From contig JACCLO010000001.1 in NCBI GenBank assembly GCA_029448655.1, forward strand, positions 3,534,001 through 3,598,000: a DNA stretch of 64,000 bases, written 5' to 3'. A model generated the notes under the pieces. That model saw only the letters and a list, made by a program, of their open reading frames with translations, searched no databases and was not told the origin of the DNA. The DNA is from Wolfiporia cocos. Taxonomy: Eukaryota > Basidiomycota > Agaricomycetes > Polyporales > Phaeolaceae. Positions 10,552-24,314 of the stretch are shown here, piece by piece. Numbering within the stretch: the stretch's first letter is position 1; the number at the start of each line of letters is the position of its first letter. A program made the translations under genes and the position numbers.

Positions 10552-11701
10552 TTACTTCCTTGCTTCTTCATCCCAGGGTAACACGGCGTCTCCTCCCACC
10601 TTCTCCTTCACGAGTTGTTCACTGAGCTTCCACAAATTCTCCCCAAGCTTCGGGTCCCGTGCCAGATCACTCTCCCTGCTCTTCTCTCCCGGGTCGGTGA
10701 CGTATGCCCCGTTCCACTGAGCGCTGTGCTGCTCGACCTCTTCGCACGTCGCCGCCCAAAGGGTACTCAAACTTCCTTGATCGGGCGCACGCATGAAGGG
10801 GGTCGTGACGTGCTTCATGACTGTGCCCGCCAGCGTGCCATACGCCTCCTTGAACTGGTTCTGCTGCTCCGTGTGCACCGCACCGGGGTGTGTCGCGAGT
10901 GCAAGGATGCGGTCGTTGGAGGGGCCAAACACGCGCTCGATGAGCCCGAACTTGATGAACAAAATATTCGCGAGCTTGCTGCGCGCATATTGCTGCATCG
11001 GCCCGAGGTCCGTGTTGATCTCGTCGAGCGAGGCGAACTGCACGGACGACGGCGCGGACGTGTGCAGAGAGGAGGACACCGCGACAATGCGTGGCGCAGG
11101 CGTACCGGGCAGCGCTGCGGTGCGCCGCATCAGGGGCAGGACACGGTTGGCGAGGTAGAAGTGCCCGAGGTGGTTCACGGCGAAGTGGCGGTCGATACCA
11201 TCCGACGTGACGTCGTACTTGTTTACGCCGACACCGGCGTCGCATATGAGCTGTGCATTCACGATCAACTCTCAGGACACGCATATATGTTATATGAACG
11301 TACCAAATCGAGCCGCTGCTCTTGCTCGCGAATCTGGTCGCCAACCTTCCTAACTTGCGCGAGATTGCCGAGGTCACACGCGATAAAGGTGATGTCTGCG
11401 ATGGGCCCCTGCGCGTCCTGTGACGCCTTGATTTTGGAGATGGCCTCCTCGGCATTCTCGTTGCCTCTGGAAAGGAGAATGACGCGCGCTTGAGCAAGTG
11501 CAAGGGCGCGGGCGACCTCAAAACCGATGCCGACCGTCCCGCCGGTCACCACCGCGGTCTATAGTTGAGGTGAGCAGGTTTCGACGGTTTTGCGTTCCTC
11601 GACACCAATAAATTGCTGCAACTCACCCTCCCCTTCAAGTCAGGAACATCTGACTGATTATAGCTCTCTTTTCCCGTGAGTTTGTTGAGTGCAGACTGCA
11701 T
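10552..11701 (-). CDS. NAD(P)-dependent short-chain dehydrogenase/reductase
   Basis: Three exons (11701-11627, 11558-11304, 11250-10552) give 342 residues with a classical Rossmann-fold SDR layout resembling retinol dehydrogenase/WWOX-type enzymes. The cofactor loop is TGGTVGIG (about residues 30-37). VILLSRG follows at the end of beta-2, DITFIACDLGNLAQV marks the adenine pocket, and LLICDAGVGV replaces the usual NNAG motif. The catalytic pair is in YARSKLANILF, with an upstream VSSSLH serine. The second acceptor was placed at 11251 because it restores the family-typical LLICDAG; an alternative acceptor 18 nt upstream also keeps the frame. The natural substrate is not deducible. No predicted signal peptide. 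Confidence 0.88.
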
Positions 11702-12052
11702 GGTGGTGGCTCGGACACTCTGTAGACAGGGAGAATGGCTCAGCACAGCTGAATTCAAGCTGCTGTACCCGTCATGACGTTGTCGTTGCCATATATAGGA
11801 CGACACCGATCAGATTCAGATCTGTGGCATCGGCTACCTCAGCGAACAACCAGCGCAGATTCCCATCCAGATCTCGGCAGCCAGTCTAATATGTTGCTAC
11901 ACATTTATGACAAAGCGACAATATCCATAAAAACGCGTCTGAAGAGACAGTGCAAGCCGCCACGCGCAGGTAGTGCTGGCTCCGCGCCAATGGGACCGCC
12001 TTCGATCCAGGATGGGCCACGTGGAATTGATCCAAAATGCGGTGCAAGGTCG
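11702..12052. other. Intergenic, SDR 5' side / caleosin 3' side
   Basis: A 351-bp stretch between two minus-strand genes, expected to carry the SDR promoter and the caleosin 3' UTR. No distinct element was recognised. Confidence 0.5.
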
Positions 12053-12954
12053 TCAATCTGCCTTAGTCTTCCCCGATCTACGCGCAGCGAGCTCAGGGAA
12101 GATACTGCCATCGTATACGCGCCTGACGTCTTCCTTTTTGATGATGCCGTCTTCCGGCCATAACAGGAGATAAATGGACAGCCCTGAAAGCGCACGATGA
12201 ACGGCATCTAGACATGCGGATGTCCCTCACTTACATTCGAAGAAGGCACCGAACGTGCCTATCGGGTCCAAGAGCACGCGTTGACCTTTGAGAGCGTTCG
12301 CTATGTCCCACTTGTTCAATCCGCCCTTGCCGCCGCTGTACTTGGAGAACAGGTCTTCGAACCTACATTCTCGTCAGTGGCCACGTTATATACATTGAGC
12401 TGTCACGTTGGACCGACTTCTGTGGAATAAACCGGCCCTCGTTGTCGAATGTCCCCGTGTCGCTCCCGTGCTTCGCCTTGTGAATGTTGTTCAACGACAC
12501 ACGGAAGAACGGGTCGGGCACCCAGCTGGTCGAAGTCGCGTACGAGAAGCTGCTGTGGATAATGACAACCGCGATCGCGCAGAGGAACAAGTTGAAGCCC
12601 AGGTTATAGAATCCGCGGAACGTGTCGAGCGGCCAGACTACGCCGTCGTGGTCCGGGTCAAAGTAGGCACAGTGCTGCTGCAGGACAGTCTGGTGCCGAT
12701 GCTTTGCGGCCCAGTCGTCGGCTTGTGTGCCCTCTGGCGCGGCGAGAGAGGGTGCTAGATTGGCGCGTGCGGTTCCTATGGCGGGTCGGTAAGCAAGTCC
12801 GCTGCGAGAAGTATGATTGATGATGTGGAATATTACCGGGATTGACCAGTTTGTCGCCTTCAGACTCAGTAGGGTTGTGCGGGATCCGCTCGTACGTTAC
12901 GGAGACCTGCCGGATGAACGTGCGTACCGCCGATTGGTCTTGGCTTTCCAGCAT
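12053..12954 (-). CDS. Caleosin (Ca2+-binding lipid-droplet/peroxygenase family)
   Basis: Caleosins are heme- and calcium-binding proteins of lipid droplets and membranes, many with peroxygenase activity on fatty acid hydroperoxides. Four exons (12954-12837, 12775-12418, 12362-12235, 12183-12053) encode 244 residues. A single canonical EF-hand, DPDHDGVVWPLDTF, follows the conserved HRHQTVLQQHCAYF helix, whose histidine is a candidate heme ligand. The hydrophobic NLFLCAIAVVIIHSSFSY segment is the membrane/lipid-droplet anchor. The C-terminal half has GSDTGTFDNEGRFIPQKFE, SGGKGGLNKWDI and WPEDGIIKKEDVRRVYDGS, all family landmarks. The N-terminus is less certain: the ATG at 12954 is the nearest in-frame one, but a short upstream exon is possible. 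Confidence 0.9.
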
Positions 12955-13540
12955 ATTGAGAGCTCACGAAGTTCAACACGCTGTTCACTCGAGTATCTTG
13001 CTGGAGGCTATGTGAGGAAAAGAGAATATCTGGTGCGAAATTGAACATCGACGCGTCGGGGCCGTGTCTTCGACAGCCATCACATGATCGTGACGAGGTG
13101 AAGAGCAGGGAGGAGCCAAACATAGCAACCACCCTGGACTCAACGTAATTAGAGCGCGGCGGACCACACGACAGCGACAGACTATTATATTGGCCTTGTT
13201 CCGCAAGAGGTTAGCAGAGGACGGTCATCTCGGGTCGACCGATCGAACGCCAAAGCACTGGCTCGCAAAACTGATGGGTTTTGGTAGCGCGGACGATCAT
13301 ACAGAACACGTCTTTCGTGCACGAACCGTGTTAACAATATTTATCAATAGTGTCCAATGTTTTATCTTACAACAGTATGAAGGAAATGTGAAGAAGGATA
13401 CTGTTCAACCTACAGTACATATAAGGAGCGAGAGGAGCATGACGAGATGTTTAACGACCGTAAACTGAGGAATGAGGAACTGAGTGCAATGATCTAGTTG
13501 CAGACAGAGAAAGCAATCAATGTGAACATCTAGCTGACGT
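12955..13540. other. Intergenic, caleosin 5' side
   Basis: A 586-bp AT-rich stretch between two minus-strand genes. It contains a small plus-strand open frame (13190-13468) with no domain or neighbouring exon. It is probably the caleosin promoter plus the 3' UTR of the BRI3-like gene. Confidence 0.5.
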
Positions 13541-14155
13541 TCAGCTACAGAAGCCATTGTCGAGCAGCATTCCACATTGCTCGCAGGTCACTTTGCGGTC
13601 CAGCAAGCAGCAACTTATCCCGAGAGGGAACCAGAACACAGCGGCGAGTATTCCTGGTGATTTCTGAATCAGACGAAGATCCCCATTACTGATGTATAAA
13701 TCCAATCTTACCGAGCACTCCATAGCGCGTGTGAGGAACGTGTCCGCCTCGCTGCAGGCAGATCATCTGTGGATGGTCTGGGGGCAGGAGCGACGCGACG
13801 TGCTCGTGCGTAACTGGGTTGTAGTAATTGTACACCGTCGTGGCAGGCATCGCCGGCGTTTGTGAGGCAGGTCCTGCAGTCCCGCTTGAGGGTCCCTGAT
13901 ACGGGACCTTGACATTGTCCGCTTTACTCGCGCCGCCTGGAACGAATGGGCCCGAGGCTGTACAGAACGTCAGTAGCGATACATAGTTGGCTCACGGATA
14001 CTCACAGGCCATGACAATGTCGTACGAGGGAGGTGCCTGCATATCTGCGTCTGTGGATGGAGTCTGGCAGAGCGATGAGTGAGTGCGCGTGCGCGGCCTA
14101 TATACCGCCGGAGACATACCATCTTGAGCATATTGCTGTTCGGCTCAACGATCAT
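13541..14155 (-). CDS. BRI3-like small membrane protein
   Basis: Four exons (14155-14120, 14063-14006, 13957-13712, 13653-13541) give 150 residues. The N-terminal half is proline/glycine/serine-rich, starting with an APPSYDIV PY-like motif. It is followed by HPQMICLQRGGH, the hydrophobic segment GVLGILAAVFWFPLGISCC, and a closing LLDRKVTCEQCGMLLDNGFC. This arrangement of a membrane segment followed by a CxxC matches animal BRI3 and resembles the LITAF/SIMPLE zinc-ribbon architecture, in which the hydrophobic stretch dips into endosomal or lysosomal membrane. The first CxxC of that fold is not evident here (only ICLQ). The role in fungi is unknown. The start codon lies 305 bp from the divergent arginine methyltransferase gene. 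Confidence 0.82.
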
Positions 14156-14460
14156 GGTGGAGGTAATGAAAGAGAGTGGGGCCCTGTGCGTGGAGGCCCT
14201 GTGCGCGTGGAGGTGCGGCAGCGGAAATGGCTGTGCCGCAGGCTTCGGAGCTGCGGCTGCGGGGCTGCGGCTAAGCATGAGTCGGGCGCTTACACGTGAT
14301 ATCATGATCGGTACATTGATTGATCGACACGTGCCGCGAGCTTTTTCTTTTTCGTGCAGTTGCTGCTTCCTACTTCTGCCTGCCGCCACATTGCTTTCGC
14401 TCTTTACGCTTGTTTCCCTCCTCCTCTCCCTTTAGACGCAACCGACGACAACCGTACAAA
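14156..14460. promoter_or_regulatory. Bidirectional promoter, BRI3-like / PRMT1
   Basis: These 305 bases separate two divergent ATGs. They contain two CACGTG boxes (14293-14298 and 14328-14333) around a TGATATCATGATC core, then a pyrimidine-rich run (14340-14435) just upstream of the PRMT start. The core-promoter assignment is positional inference. Confidence 0.6.
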
Positions 14461-16027
<1,567 letters not shown>

Positions 16028-16513
16028 TTGAACTCACTCGCCAAATCGCATCTCGCGCTTCAATCGTACCCGTCTTGAATGCATGCCCCGCCGATCGTCG
16101 CCTGCAGGTATTAGAGTAATGCGTTTTTGCAGGCCGTGGGACGGTCGTGTGTCTTTAGGGCGTGGTGCTTGTCCCCCGCGCAATTTATGGCAGCCGCCAT
16201 GTGATTGTGGTCTAACGAGCTGTTCTGTGATGTTCTGTTCTTCTACGCGGGCGGGTCTTTGCAGATGGTTTCAGCAGGTCCCATGGATATCAGAGCTTAT
16301 GCGCGTCTGGTGACACCGTATTCCATTGGGTAATCACTCCGCGAGCCATCTTACATAACTTGGCCATCGCCAACAGCTGGGGCCCCAACATACAGTGCTG
16401 TACACTGTTCGGCTTCTTGTAGTGCATCGCGAGCATTTAAGTAGTTGTGTCGCGGTCGGTCGTGTCATCGACCGATCCCGCATACCACCTGCTCAGCTTG
16501 TTCCTGCGCCAAT
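16028..16513. other. Intergenic, PRMT 3' / F-box 5'
   Basis: A 486-bp region between two plus-strand genes with no further coding signal. It should contain the PRMT terminator and the F-box gene promoter. Confidence 0.5.
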
Positions 16514-18689
16514 ATGTACGATGTCCTCGCTCTCCCTCGTCTGCTGAGCTGGTCTCATTCGCCTACATCGTCGCCGCTGAACTCGGTGCCCGCGGATATT
16601 CTTCTAGAGATTGCCTCCTATTTCAGTAATCTGTCCGATGTGCTACATCTGAGCCTAGTCGTGAGGCCTGCGTCCCTTTTGTGCGCCTCGTGCACGTATT
16701 GAATCGCCGCGCAGTCGTCGAACGTCTACCCTAAGCTCATAGCCGCGATCTACGCGAGCGTCGAGCTGCACGGACCCACGCAATGCGAGGCGACGCTCGC
16801 GATGCTGCACCGGTGCCCCGCCGTCGCGCGGCACGTCCGCACGCTTGTCGTCCGCCCGGAGCGGCGGCCCCGGCATGCCTCGCGGCGCCAGGACTCGGTG
16901 CGGACGTGGGAGACCGCGGGCGTAATCTCGCGCAGAGTCGCTGCCGCCGCGCGGAGTTTGGACGCGCTGGAGACGTTTGAGTGGGATGGCGAGGACATGC
17001 TTCCCGATGACCACATGTGGTCGGACCTGCGCTCGTGGTGAGTGTGCCGTGTACTACTTCCACGCTCCTGTCAACAGTGTTGACGGCACTCCCATAGGTG
17101 TCCGTCTCTGCAGCATATAGGTACCACCTTTGGGTGCTTCTTGCCCCGTCCGAGCAGCCATGTGCGTATCCCGTGCATTCCTTCATTTCGGCGGGAGATA
17201 AACAAATGGATGCAACAGTTATTTCATTTCAGTGATTTGAAAGGCTTCTCTCTGACGTTCAAGGATGGGTTCTATGCGCAACAGCTGCATATACCCTCTC
17301 GTGGTACGTCAGGCAGCTCGTTTTCGTACCGGGTCTCACATCTACATGCTCAGAAAGCGAGCCGGTATATTCTCGTGTATGGGACATGCTCATTCACAAA
17401 TGCCCCAATCTCGAGAGGCTCTCACTGGCCGGTACGTTCTCCGAGCCCTCCGACGCTCAGCGTCTTCGAAGCGTGCACTGGCCGCGTCTACGCATGCTCA
17501 GCGTTGGGGACGTCATATACGGATTGTCCGCGCCTCTGCATACGCCGCCCACGCATCCAATGGTCGACTTCCTCGAACGGCACCCTACCATCGAGAGTCT
17601 GCACCTATACGGACACCCCACGGTCAACCCGCTCGATCTCGCAGCGCTAGACACCGGAGCTCTTCCGGCTCTGTCAGAGTTCAGCGGATCGCTAGATCAC
17701 CTTAGAGCACTACTGGAGCGCGGACAGCCCAACGCAGGTAACGGCAACGCGATGTGGGCATTCCAGCAGAACCCATCAACAGTTTCACCATCAAATTTGC
17801 CGCTCGTGAAAACCCTGACACGCGTTTGCTTGCCCGAGCCAATGCAGCTGCGTGAGATGACGCCGCTAGCCATCTCGCGCGTCCTCATGGAGCTGCCTTC
17901 GCTCACGTCCCTGAAAATCACCTTCGCGCTGCATAGCGGGTATGACAGCACAGGGGTCTTGCGCACGATCGTCGCGTCATGCCCGCAGCTCCTCGATCTC
18001 GACCTTTCGTGCGCCTGCAAGCCGTCGTTCTTCCTGGTACGTCCCTCGTCTGATGCTCATCTGCGCGTATTCGGGTCGCTCACCTCCCCCAGGAGTCCTT
18101 CTCCCGCTCACTCCGCAAACTCGCGCGCCTGCGCACGCTGCAGCTCACAATCGTGCGGCAGTCTGGCGAGGAGCCTATGCACGTCGGCGCCACGCGCATC
18201 GCGCTGTCCAACCCGCGCCTCACGCGCTTCTCGATCTCCTACATACCCGCACACACGCCCGCGCTGCCACGCCCGCTGCCGCTTGAGAAGGGATCGTTCG
18301 AGCTCGTCTGCGATCAGCACGACCTCCCGATCAGCCTCCTGGTGTCGGAGTGGCGCGCAAGCCTGGGCGGCAGTGGCGACAACCTCATCAGCCGCGCCTT
18401 GATCGCGGCCAGCATGATCCTCGGGGTTGGCGGGGGCTCCGGCTGGCGCGCCAAGTCTGGCGGCTGGTCGCGGCACTGGATCTCCGAGCTTCGGCCCAGT
18501 GGACACCCAGATGTACGGAAGGACAGTTTGATGTATGTGCTTCTGGATAGAAGTCCGGCAGGCGAGGAGATGCGCCTGCTCGTCTTCTGCATCTTCTTAC
18601 TTACGCTGGTCTTGTGGGGAACCCTGTCGAGGGCTGCCGGCCGGCATGAGTTATTGCAAGCATGGAGAGCGTCAACAACATCGAAGTAA
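16514..18689 (+). CDS. F-box protein with C-terminal hydrophobic segment
   Basis: Six exons (16514-16660, 16715-17037, 17098-17161, 17219-17303, 17354-18036, 18093-18689) give 632 residues. An F-box-like motif lies at about residues 20-50 (LNSVPADILLEIASYFSNLSDVLHLSLV). It is followed by the leucine-rich layout common to Agaricomycete F-box families (SVELHGPTQCEATLAML, CPNLERLSLAG, LPSLTSLKITF, CPQLLDLDLS). Such proteins recruit substrates to SCF ubiquitin ligases through Skp1 (family inference). The C-terminus has a glycine-rich stretch (ILGVGGGSGW) and a 20-residue hydrophobic run beginning RLLVFCIFLLTLVLWG, consistent with a tail membrane anchor, which is unusual for an F-box protein. Frame stays consistent across all five introns. 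Confidence 0.85.
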
Positions 18690-19065
18690 AGGAACAATCT
18701 CTAGACTCATCGCATTGTTTCACATATAGGCAAAGCATGTATGTATGGTAGTCCCCTTGTAGTAGCACATCTTGATATAATCACTCAGATAGACTAGAAG
18801 GACTGTGCTTCAGTAAATCTACTATCGTACAAGGTTATGGGTACGCATACAAATCTATTCCAGCCTGGTGAGCAACCAATCGCTATCTGAAACAGTAGGA
18901 TGAGCCGTGTATGGAAACCGAAGTATACAGTGATGAAGGGTATAGGCTGAAGAATGTGATAACTTCTTGTGACCGACGATGAGAAGAGATGCGTACGTGA
19001 TACAGATTACTCGGGACGTAGGTAAATGGAAGAATATCATCATGGTACAATTGATCGTTGTTGGT
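18690..19065. other. Convergent 3' region
   Basis: A 376-bp AT-rich gap between two convergent genes, matching 3' UTR composition. No other feature seen. Confidence 0.55.
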
Positions 19066-22000
19066 TTATTTGGATGTAGGGGCGTCAGGTCCGAAACTCG
19101 TCATAGCCAGACAGCCGAGCCAAGCCGTCTCAACGGCAGCACGCCCTATGGGAGTGAGCTCCCAGTTCAGTTCCTCTGCTTCTGCCTCAATGGACACAGG
19201 TACGCGCGGTGTCTCCTCCGGGGACGGGATGGCTGTCGCCAGCCCGACCTTCGCAAGGCCATCCGGAAGAAATTCCATACCCTTGTTGCGCCCATGGCAT
19301 ATTCCAATAATTGCGCAGGGCGTCTCGAAGCGGGACTCTCGGATCGCGTTTGACGGCAGGGAATCCATCGCCTCACGCATTGATCCTGTAATCGCCAAAC
19401 CATCAATGGGGAGGCGCACGCCCGTGCCAAGGAGATCGTGGTATGATATGAGACGTGCGCAGACGGAGAACGAGGGCAAATAGACCATCTTGGGGTTGGC
19501 TCCAGCCGACGAGGCTGCCGCCGCGCGCGAGCCAGAGCGCGCACGCTTGTTTCCCTTCTTCTTGTCTTGCTCCTTGCGTTCGTCGAAGGGAACGTAATAG
19601 ACAAGAAGATACTGCCTCTCTTCCACAGGAAGCTGATAAATGGAAGGGTCTTCGTCCCGCACGATGGACGAAGGGTCGGTCTCGCCTGCCCACAAGGGAA
19701 GCAACATATGCAGCGAGTCAGCCGGAACATGCGAGAAGATGTTGACCGGATCCTCTTTGGTGCGTCTGCCCTTGCCGATGCTGCGGGGCTTGAACGAGGG
19801 CAGAAGGCCTACGTCCTTGAACGATTCGCTCAAGTTCTGGATGACACGATCACGTTCCTCAACGCGCGAGCGCGGAGCCATTGTCATCCAAGGAGGCGTA
19901 TAATGGCCCTCCAGCGCCATGGCGGGCGAAGGGCGCGAGTTCGGCTTGACGAGATTTTGCCCGAGCAGACGCCGGCGGAGCCGTTCAGCGATGCTCCGAG
20001 AGTGCGACGCGTCGTAGTCCGGGCGCTGTTCCGACCGTCCACGGAAGTATTCAATGCTATTCTGATCGAGTGTTGCGAATGCCTCAGCATGCGAGGTCCG
20101 CGGGGGCGCCTCTTCGTCGTCTTCGTCGTCGATGAGCATCGGGTCAGCGTGACGTGAGGAAGCGGTCAGAGGTGGGGAGCCGAGCTTAGAGACAGCTGTT
20201 GGAGGCGGGGAGCTGAATTTGGTGGAGGCAGTTGGAGGCGGGGTACCGAACTTGGACGACGACGGGCCGTCCATCGACCAACCTGCCGCAGTGGCATCTG
20301 GCGTCGCCGCCATCGAGAACCTGAACTGAGGTTCTGAGATAGTCGGGGAAACAGGGGCAGAAGGACCTGACGAAGAGGAAGACGCGTAATTCTTGGCGAA
20401 CCGAACCGACTCGTCTTCGTTGGGGGTCGTCCGGCTGGAGGAGCTGCCAACGCTGGTATGGCTGGAGATGCTCGTGCCAGGAGAGTCGGGCTGCATCTCT
20501 TTGCCTTTGCCCTTATCCGGTCTCTGTTCAGTCCTAGCCGGAGTAGAGTGCGAACGCGACACCGAGTGGGCCTGCTCCCTGCTGTCAGTGGCGGCACCAG
20601 CGCTGCCAGCGCTGCCAGTGCTCCCACTACCAGTCGGCCCCCGCGAGCGGCTTTCGCGCTCACGCAACAGGCCGTGTGAATTCAGCTGGCTCGTTGTCTT
20701 CGTGCTCGTATATTGCTCCTGTACGCGCCTTGTCGCGAGCAAGATGCTGCTGCTCGTCGGCATTGATACGCTACCGCCCGGTCCGCGCTGGCGGTTGCTG
20801 AACAGGTCGTACTTGCGAAAAATCGAGAACGCAACGGCACGCGAGTGCTTATGCACCACGGACATGGGCCCACCACGAGTGTTCCCCTTAGAGAACGGAT
20901 CGACGATATGGCGTACGTTCACGCGCTGCGACGGAGGCTTCAATGGATCATCCACTGTATATTGACCGTATCGTCAGCCTACAGGTTCCGTACAGCGCGC
21001 ATATACACACCTTTCAACATGAGCCTATCGACTTTGAACCTGCCCACATGCGCCTGCCGCCAAATCTCGTTTTGAGCTGCTGCTGCGACGCGCGTCGAAT
21101 GCGTCGACCGAGCACCATCTCGCGCCTCTGGTCCCGATACATCACGTATCTCCTTGCAGAAGCTCCATTCGACCGCACGTGTACTCGACACAGGGTCAAA
21201 CCGCTGCACGTGGCGCGTGAACGCGTCCTCGCCGCTGCCGACTGTGACAGTGCTCGGGCGACGTCCTGGCGATACTGGTCCTGCGCCTGTGACGGGGGCA
21301 CCCCACTCGAAATTGAATGCCTCGAAGCCTGCCGCGCTCGCACCCGCGCCTGAAATCGGGGGTGCCGTGACGTGGGGTGGTATGGGTTGCATCTGCAACC
21401 ACGCCGACCGGGTGGACTGCCATGAGCGTCGGTCGCCGCGCTCGCCGGTGCGCCCTCCAAGAACATAGTTGACGTCCCAGCCGTCCCACGCATTTGATGC
21501 GTCCGCCGCCTTGCCCGCCGATTCGCCCGTGGTGTCCTGCTCCTGCGGTCCGTGTTTCTGTAGTTGTTGATCAAGAGCCTGAGAAGCTGCGTGACTTTGA
21601 GCCTGGCTTGCCGCCGAGACGTCGAGAGGGTCAATGGCTTGCTCGTCGGTATAATGTCGGGCGATTTGAAAACCTGTCAGTGTCGCTACGCTACCCTCCC
21701 GTTCTCTTCCCGAGCCTAAAATACCCTCGTGGAGCTCTGATCCTGCTGCCTCTCCCTTACTACCACCCGCCTCCCGCATTATCACATCTGCCTCAGGACC
21801 TGTGTCATACGTATATTCAGAGCTGAACGCCCGATGCAACGCCGGATCTGCCATCTCAGTATCACTCGCACCTTGCGGCCCAGAGGAATGTTGGTAGTCG
21901 ATCTCTACGTCCGTGTCAAAATCCCCGCCGTCGCCATCCATGTAGGGTGCGCTGCCGGTCTCAGACTCTGTCTCGGAGTGGGCGCCGCTGCAGTCCATCG

Positions 22001-23021
22001 GACTTGCGGGCGACGCCGTCGCGGCCGTTGTGCTGGCAGGTGATTTCGATCTGCCGGCCGCACGCACGCTCATCGGCAGCGACGGGCGCCGGGTGCCGTC
22101 GTTCATCGCACGCATCTTCGCACGTGAGTTCTGCGCGGCCTCGTCGTCGTGCTCGTGCTCGTCGTCTGCGTGGGTGCCTACGTCGTCGACGTCGCGTGGA
22201 CGCGTGCGCGGGGTGCGGGAGCGCGAGCTGGGCCCGGAGACGGACGGACGCGGAGTGCGGTCTGCGCTACTCGTGCCGGACGGAGGGCCAAGCGACGCGT
22301 GATCTGTGCTGCCGGAGCGCGCGGACCCGAAGGTGAAGGAGGAGAGGTTCGAGTATAGGTCGTCGGCGCCTAGGAAGGCGGGGCTCGCGGTCGATGTGTG
22401 GAACTCCACCGGAGGCGTGGTGGTGGTGGGCGAGACGGAGGGCTGGAGGAGGATCGTGGGGAGAGAAGGACGCCTCGTAGACGAGGACGAGGACGAGTGT
22501 GCGTGGCTCGGACGCCGCGAGGTCGGCCGCGTGTGATGGGCTGGCGGACGCACAGCACTGTGCGCGTAGGTGCTTTTAAGCGGACACGATTATATAGCAT
22601 GATGCCGACACGGATAGCGGACGTACTGGTTGGGGATTGATCTCCGCCTGGCGGGCGGTGGGCCCGAGTCTACAGCATCATCCGGGCTTGCGCAATCACA
22701 CAGGACGGGGCGGCCGATGTTGAGTCGCAGGCGGCTGCTGGCGCGCTCGCGGTCCTGTGCGGTGCCGTCGGCGTAACCAAGGGATGGTGGCGACGAGGCA
22801 GTCATGGAAATCTGATTTGCGGCAAAGTGCAGCTTGGCGTACGGAGCCTGGGGGTCGAGTGGGGCAAGAGGTGGGCGGTGCAGGTAGTTGTGGTGGAGGG
22901 AGTGGTCGGAGAAGGCAGTGATCAGAGGCACGCTTCCGCGACGGTATGCGATTGATGCGAACGGTTTGGACGGTAACACGCTGCTCGACGTGTGCTGGGG
23001 GTCGCGTTCAGCGGCAAACAT
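19066..23021 (-). CDS. Large serine/proline-rich orphan protein
   Basis: Three exons (23021-22627, 22557-21011, 20954-19066) join in frame to 1276 residues. The long middle frame has no ATG at its head, so the upstream exon beginning MFAAERDPQH is needed. Most of the protein is disordered and rich in S, T, P and D. It contains three imperfect repeats of the type SKFGTPPPTAS (about 20165-20260). Two better conserved-looking blocks stand out. One runs through the exon 2/3 boundary (NEIWRQAHVGRFKVDRLMLK then VDDPLKPPSQRVNVRHIVDPFSKG). The other is a globular C-terminal region with HYTPPWMTMAPRSR, HVPADSLHMLLPLW and QYLLVYYVPFDERK. I do not recognise the family. It has no signal peptide or membrane segment. 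Confidence 0.8.
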
Positions 23022-24314
23022 GGGGGGCGTTGTGGGCGTGGGAGGGCAGGGTGACGGAGGGAGGCAAGGGGGGAGGGCATGGGGGTGAAGACAGGCGGAG
23101 TATTTGGCTGCGCGAGCTTGGGCGGCGACCGCCACGTGCACCCGCCCTTGTGCCGCATTAGGCAACGGCCCTGCGCACAAACCCAGCCTTCTTTCTTTTC
23201 TTTTCCGGCCGCTCCTGGCCCGGTGTTGCGGGCTCCGCGTTTCACGGTTTTTACGACGCTCGCGCTCTGCCCGCTGCGCTGCACGCGCGCATGCAAATTC
23301 AGCCAAATTCGGCCGGACGCTCGGCGTCGAGATGATAGGCCTCGCCCGACGATCAAACGTATCGCACACTGTCACTCCCGGGGCCAGGCACTGAACCGGG
23401 TCGCGATATGATTCGAGGCGGCAACGCTGAGTGGCCGCCAGCGGTCGCCAATCCGGCTTACGCTCCCACGCCGGACACTGCTACGCCTCTTACACGTTCG
23501 CCGCCTTTCTTGCGTGCGTAAGGATGCAGTGCGTAGTCTCAGTGTCTTGCAACAAGAATGTTCCAGCCGAATGTGTGGCACGACGTCGGGAGGCTGGCAA
23601 GCATGCTATTTTCTGCTCTCAAGGCGGTACTGCATCAATTCTATCAGACGACATGATCCCACCCACACTGGCGCGCGAACATCCCACATAAAATCTTCGC
23701 ACACAGAAGTCTTGGCTGTACGCGGCGCGAGCCAAAACTTCCAAGGTTACAAGCAGTGCAGGGAAGTGGACCGGCGCCGCGCGCCCCTCTAGATTCGCCA
23801 TCCTATCATGCGGATACCGGTGCCCTGCGTGCATTCTACCGAATAGCACAAATGGCGAGATCAGAGTATCTGTGCGCTCCGAAGCTCTTCCGGTGGCCAC
23901 AGAGCACGGGAACCGAACGAAGCTGGGCCGGTAATTGGATTTGCATGTTGTTCCGGTCCCCGCGCAGGTGGGCCAGTGGCGGCTTTTCACTCCGGGGTAA
24001 TGATGGCCACGAGCGCATCGACCTCGAATAGCGATTCGTAGACTTACAATCTTTCTGTCATATAAAGTAGAATGTACGATCTTCACATCATCGGAGGAAC
24101 GACGACTCCGTGCAGATTGTGCAGTATGCGACAGCGACGGCACGTGACGGCGGCTTAAGAGTGATGTGGGACCTTGTGGGCGCTCACAGGCGCCTACGCA
24201 TCCGTCGAGCGCCACGCGGACGCTTACTCGGGCGCTAGCGGCCTGCGCACTACACCACGCACTGTCTATTGCCTTCTGATATCCGTCTACCTTCACGACT
24301 ACCCTAGGAGCAAG
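23022..24314. promoter_or_regulatory. Long divergent promoter region, orphan / Hob3
   Basis: A 1.29-kb gap between divergent genes. It contains CACGTG boxes at 23133-23138 and 24141-24146 (the latter as CACGTGAC, about 170 bp before the Hob3 ATG). Long open frames here on both strands reflect high GC content and lack coding character. Confidence 0.5.

Noticed and set aside
11251..11268. SDR exon 3 starting with TTGATCGTGAATGCACAG
   Set aside because: An acceptor 18 nt further downstream gives LLICDAG, the normal SDR sequence at this position; the extra six residues would disrupt it.
10615..11493. 292-codon plus-strand open frame
   Set aside because: It is the mirror of the short-chain dehydrogenase exons, whose motifs are unmistakable on the minus strand.
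13190..13468. 92-codon plus frame between caleosin and BRI3-like genes
   Set aside because: AT-rich, no motif, and inside the expected caleosin promoter.
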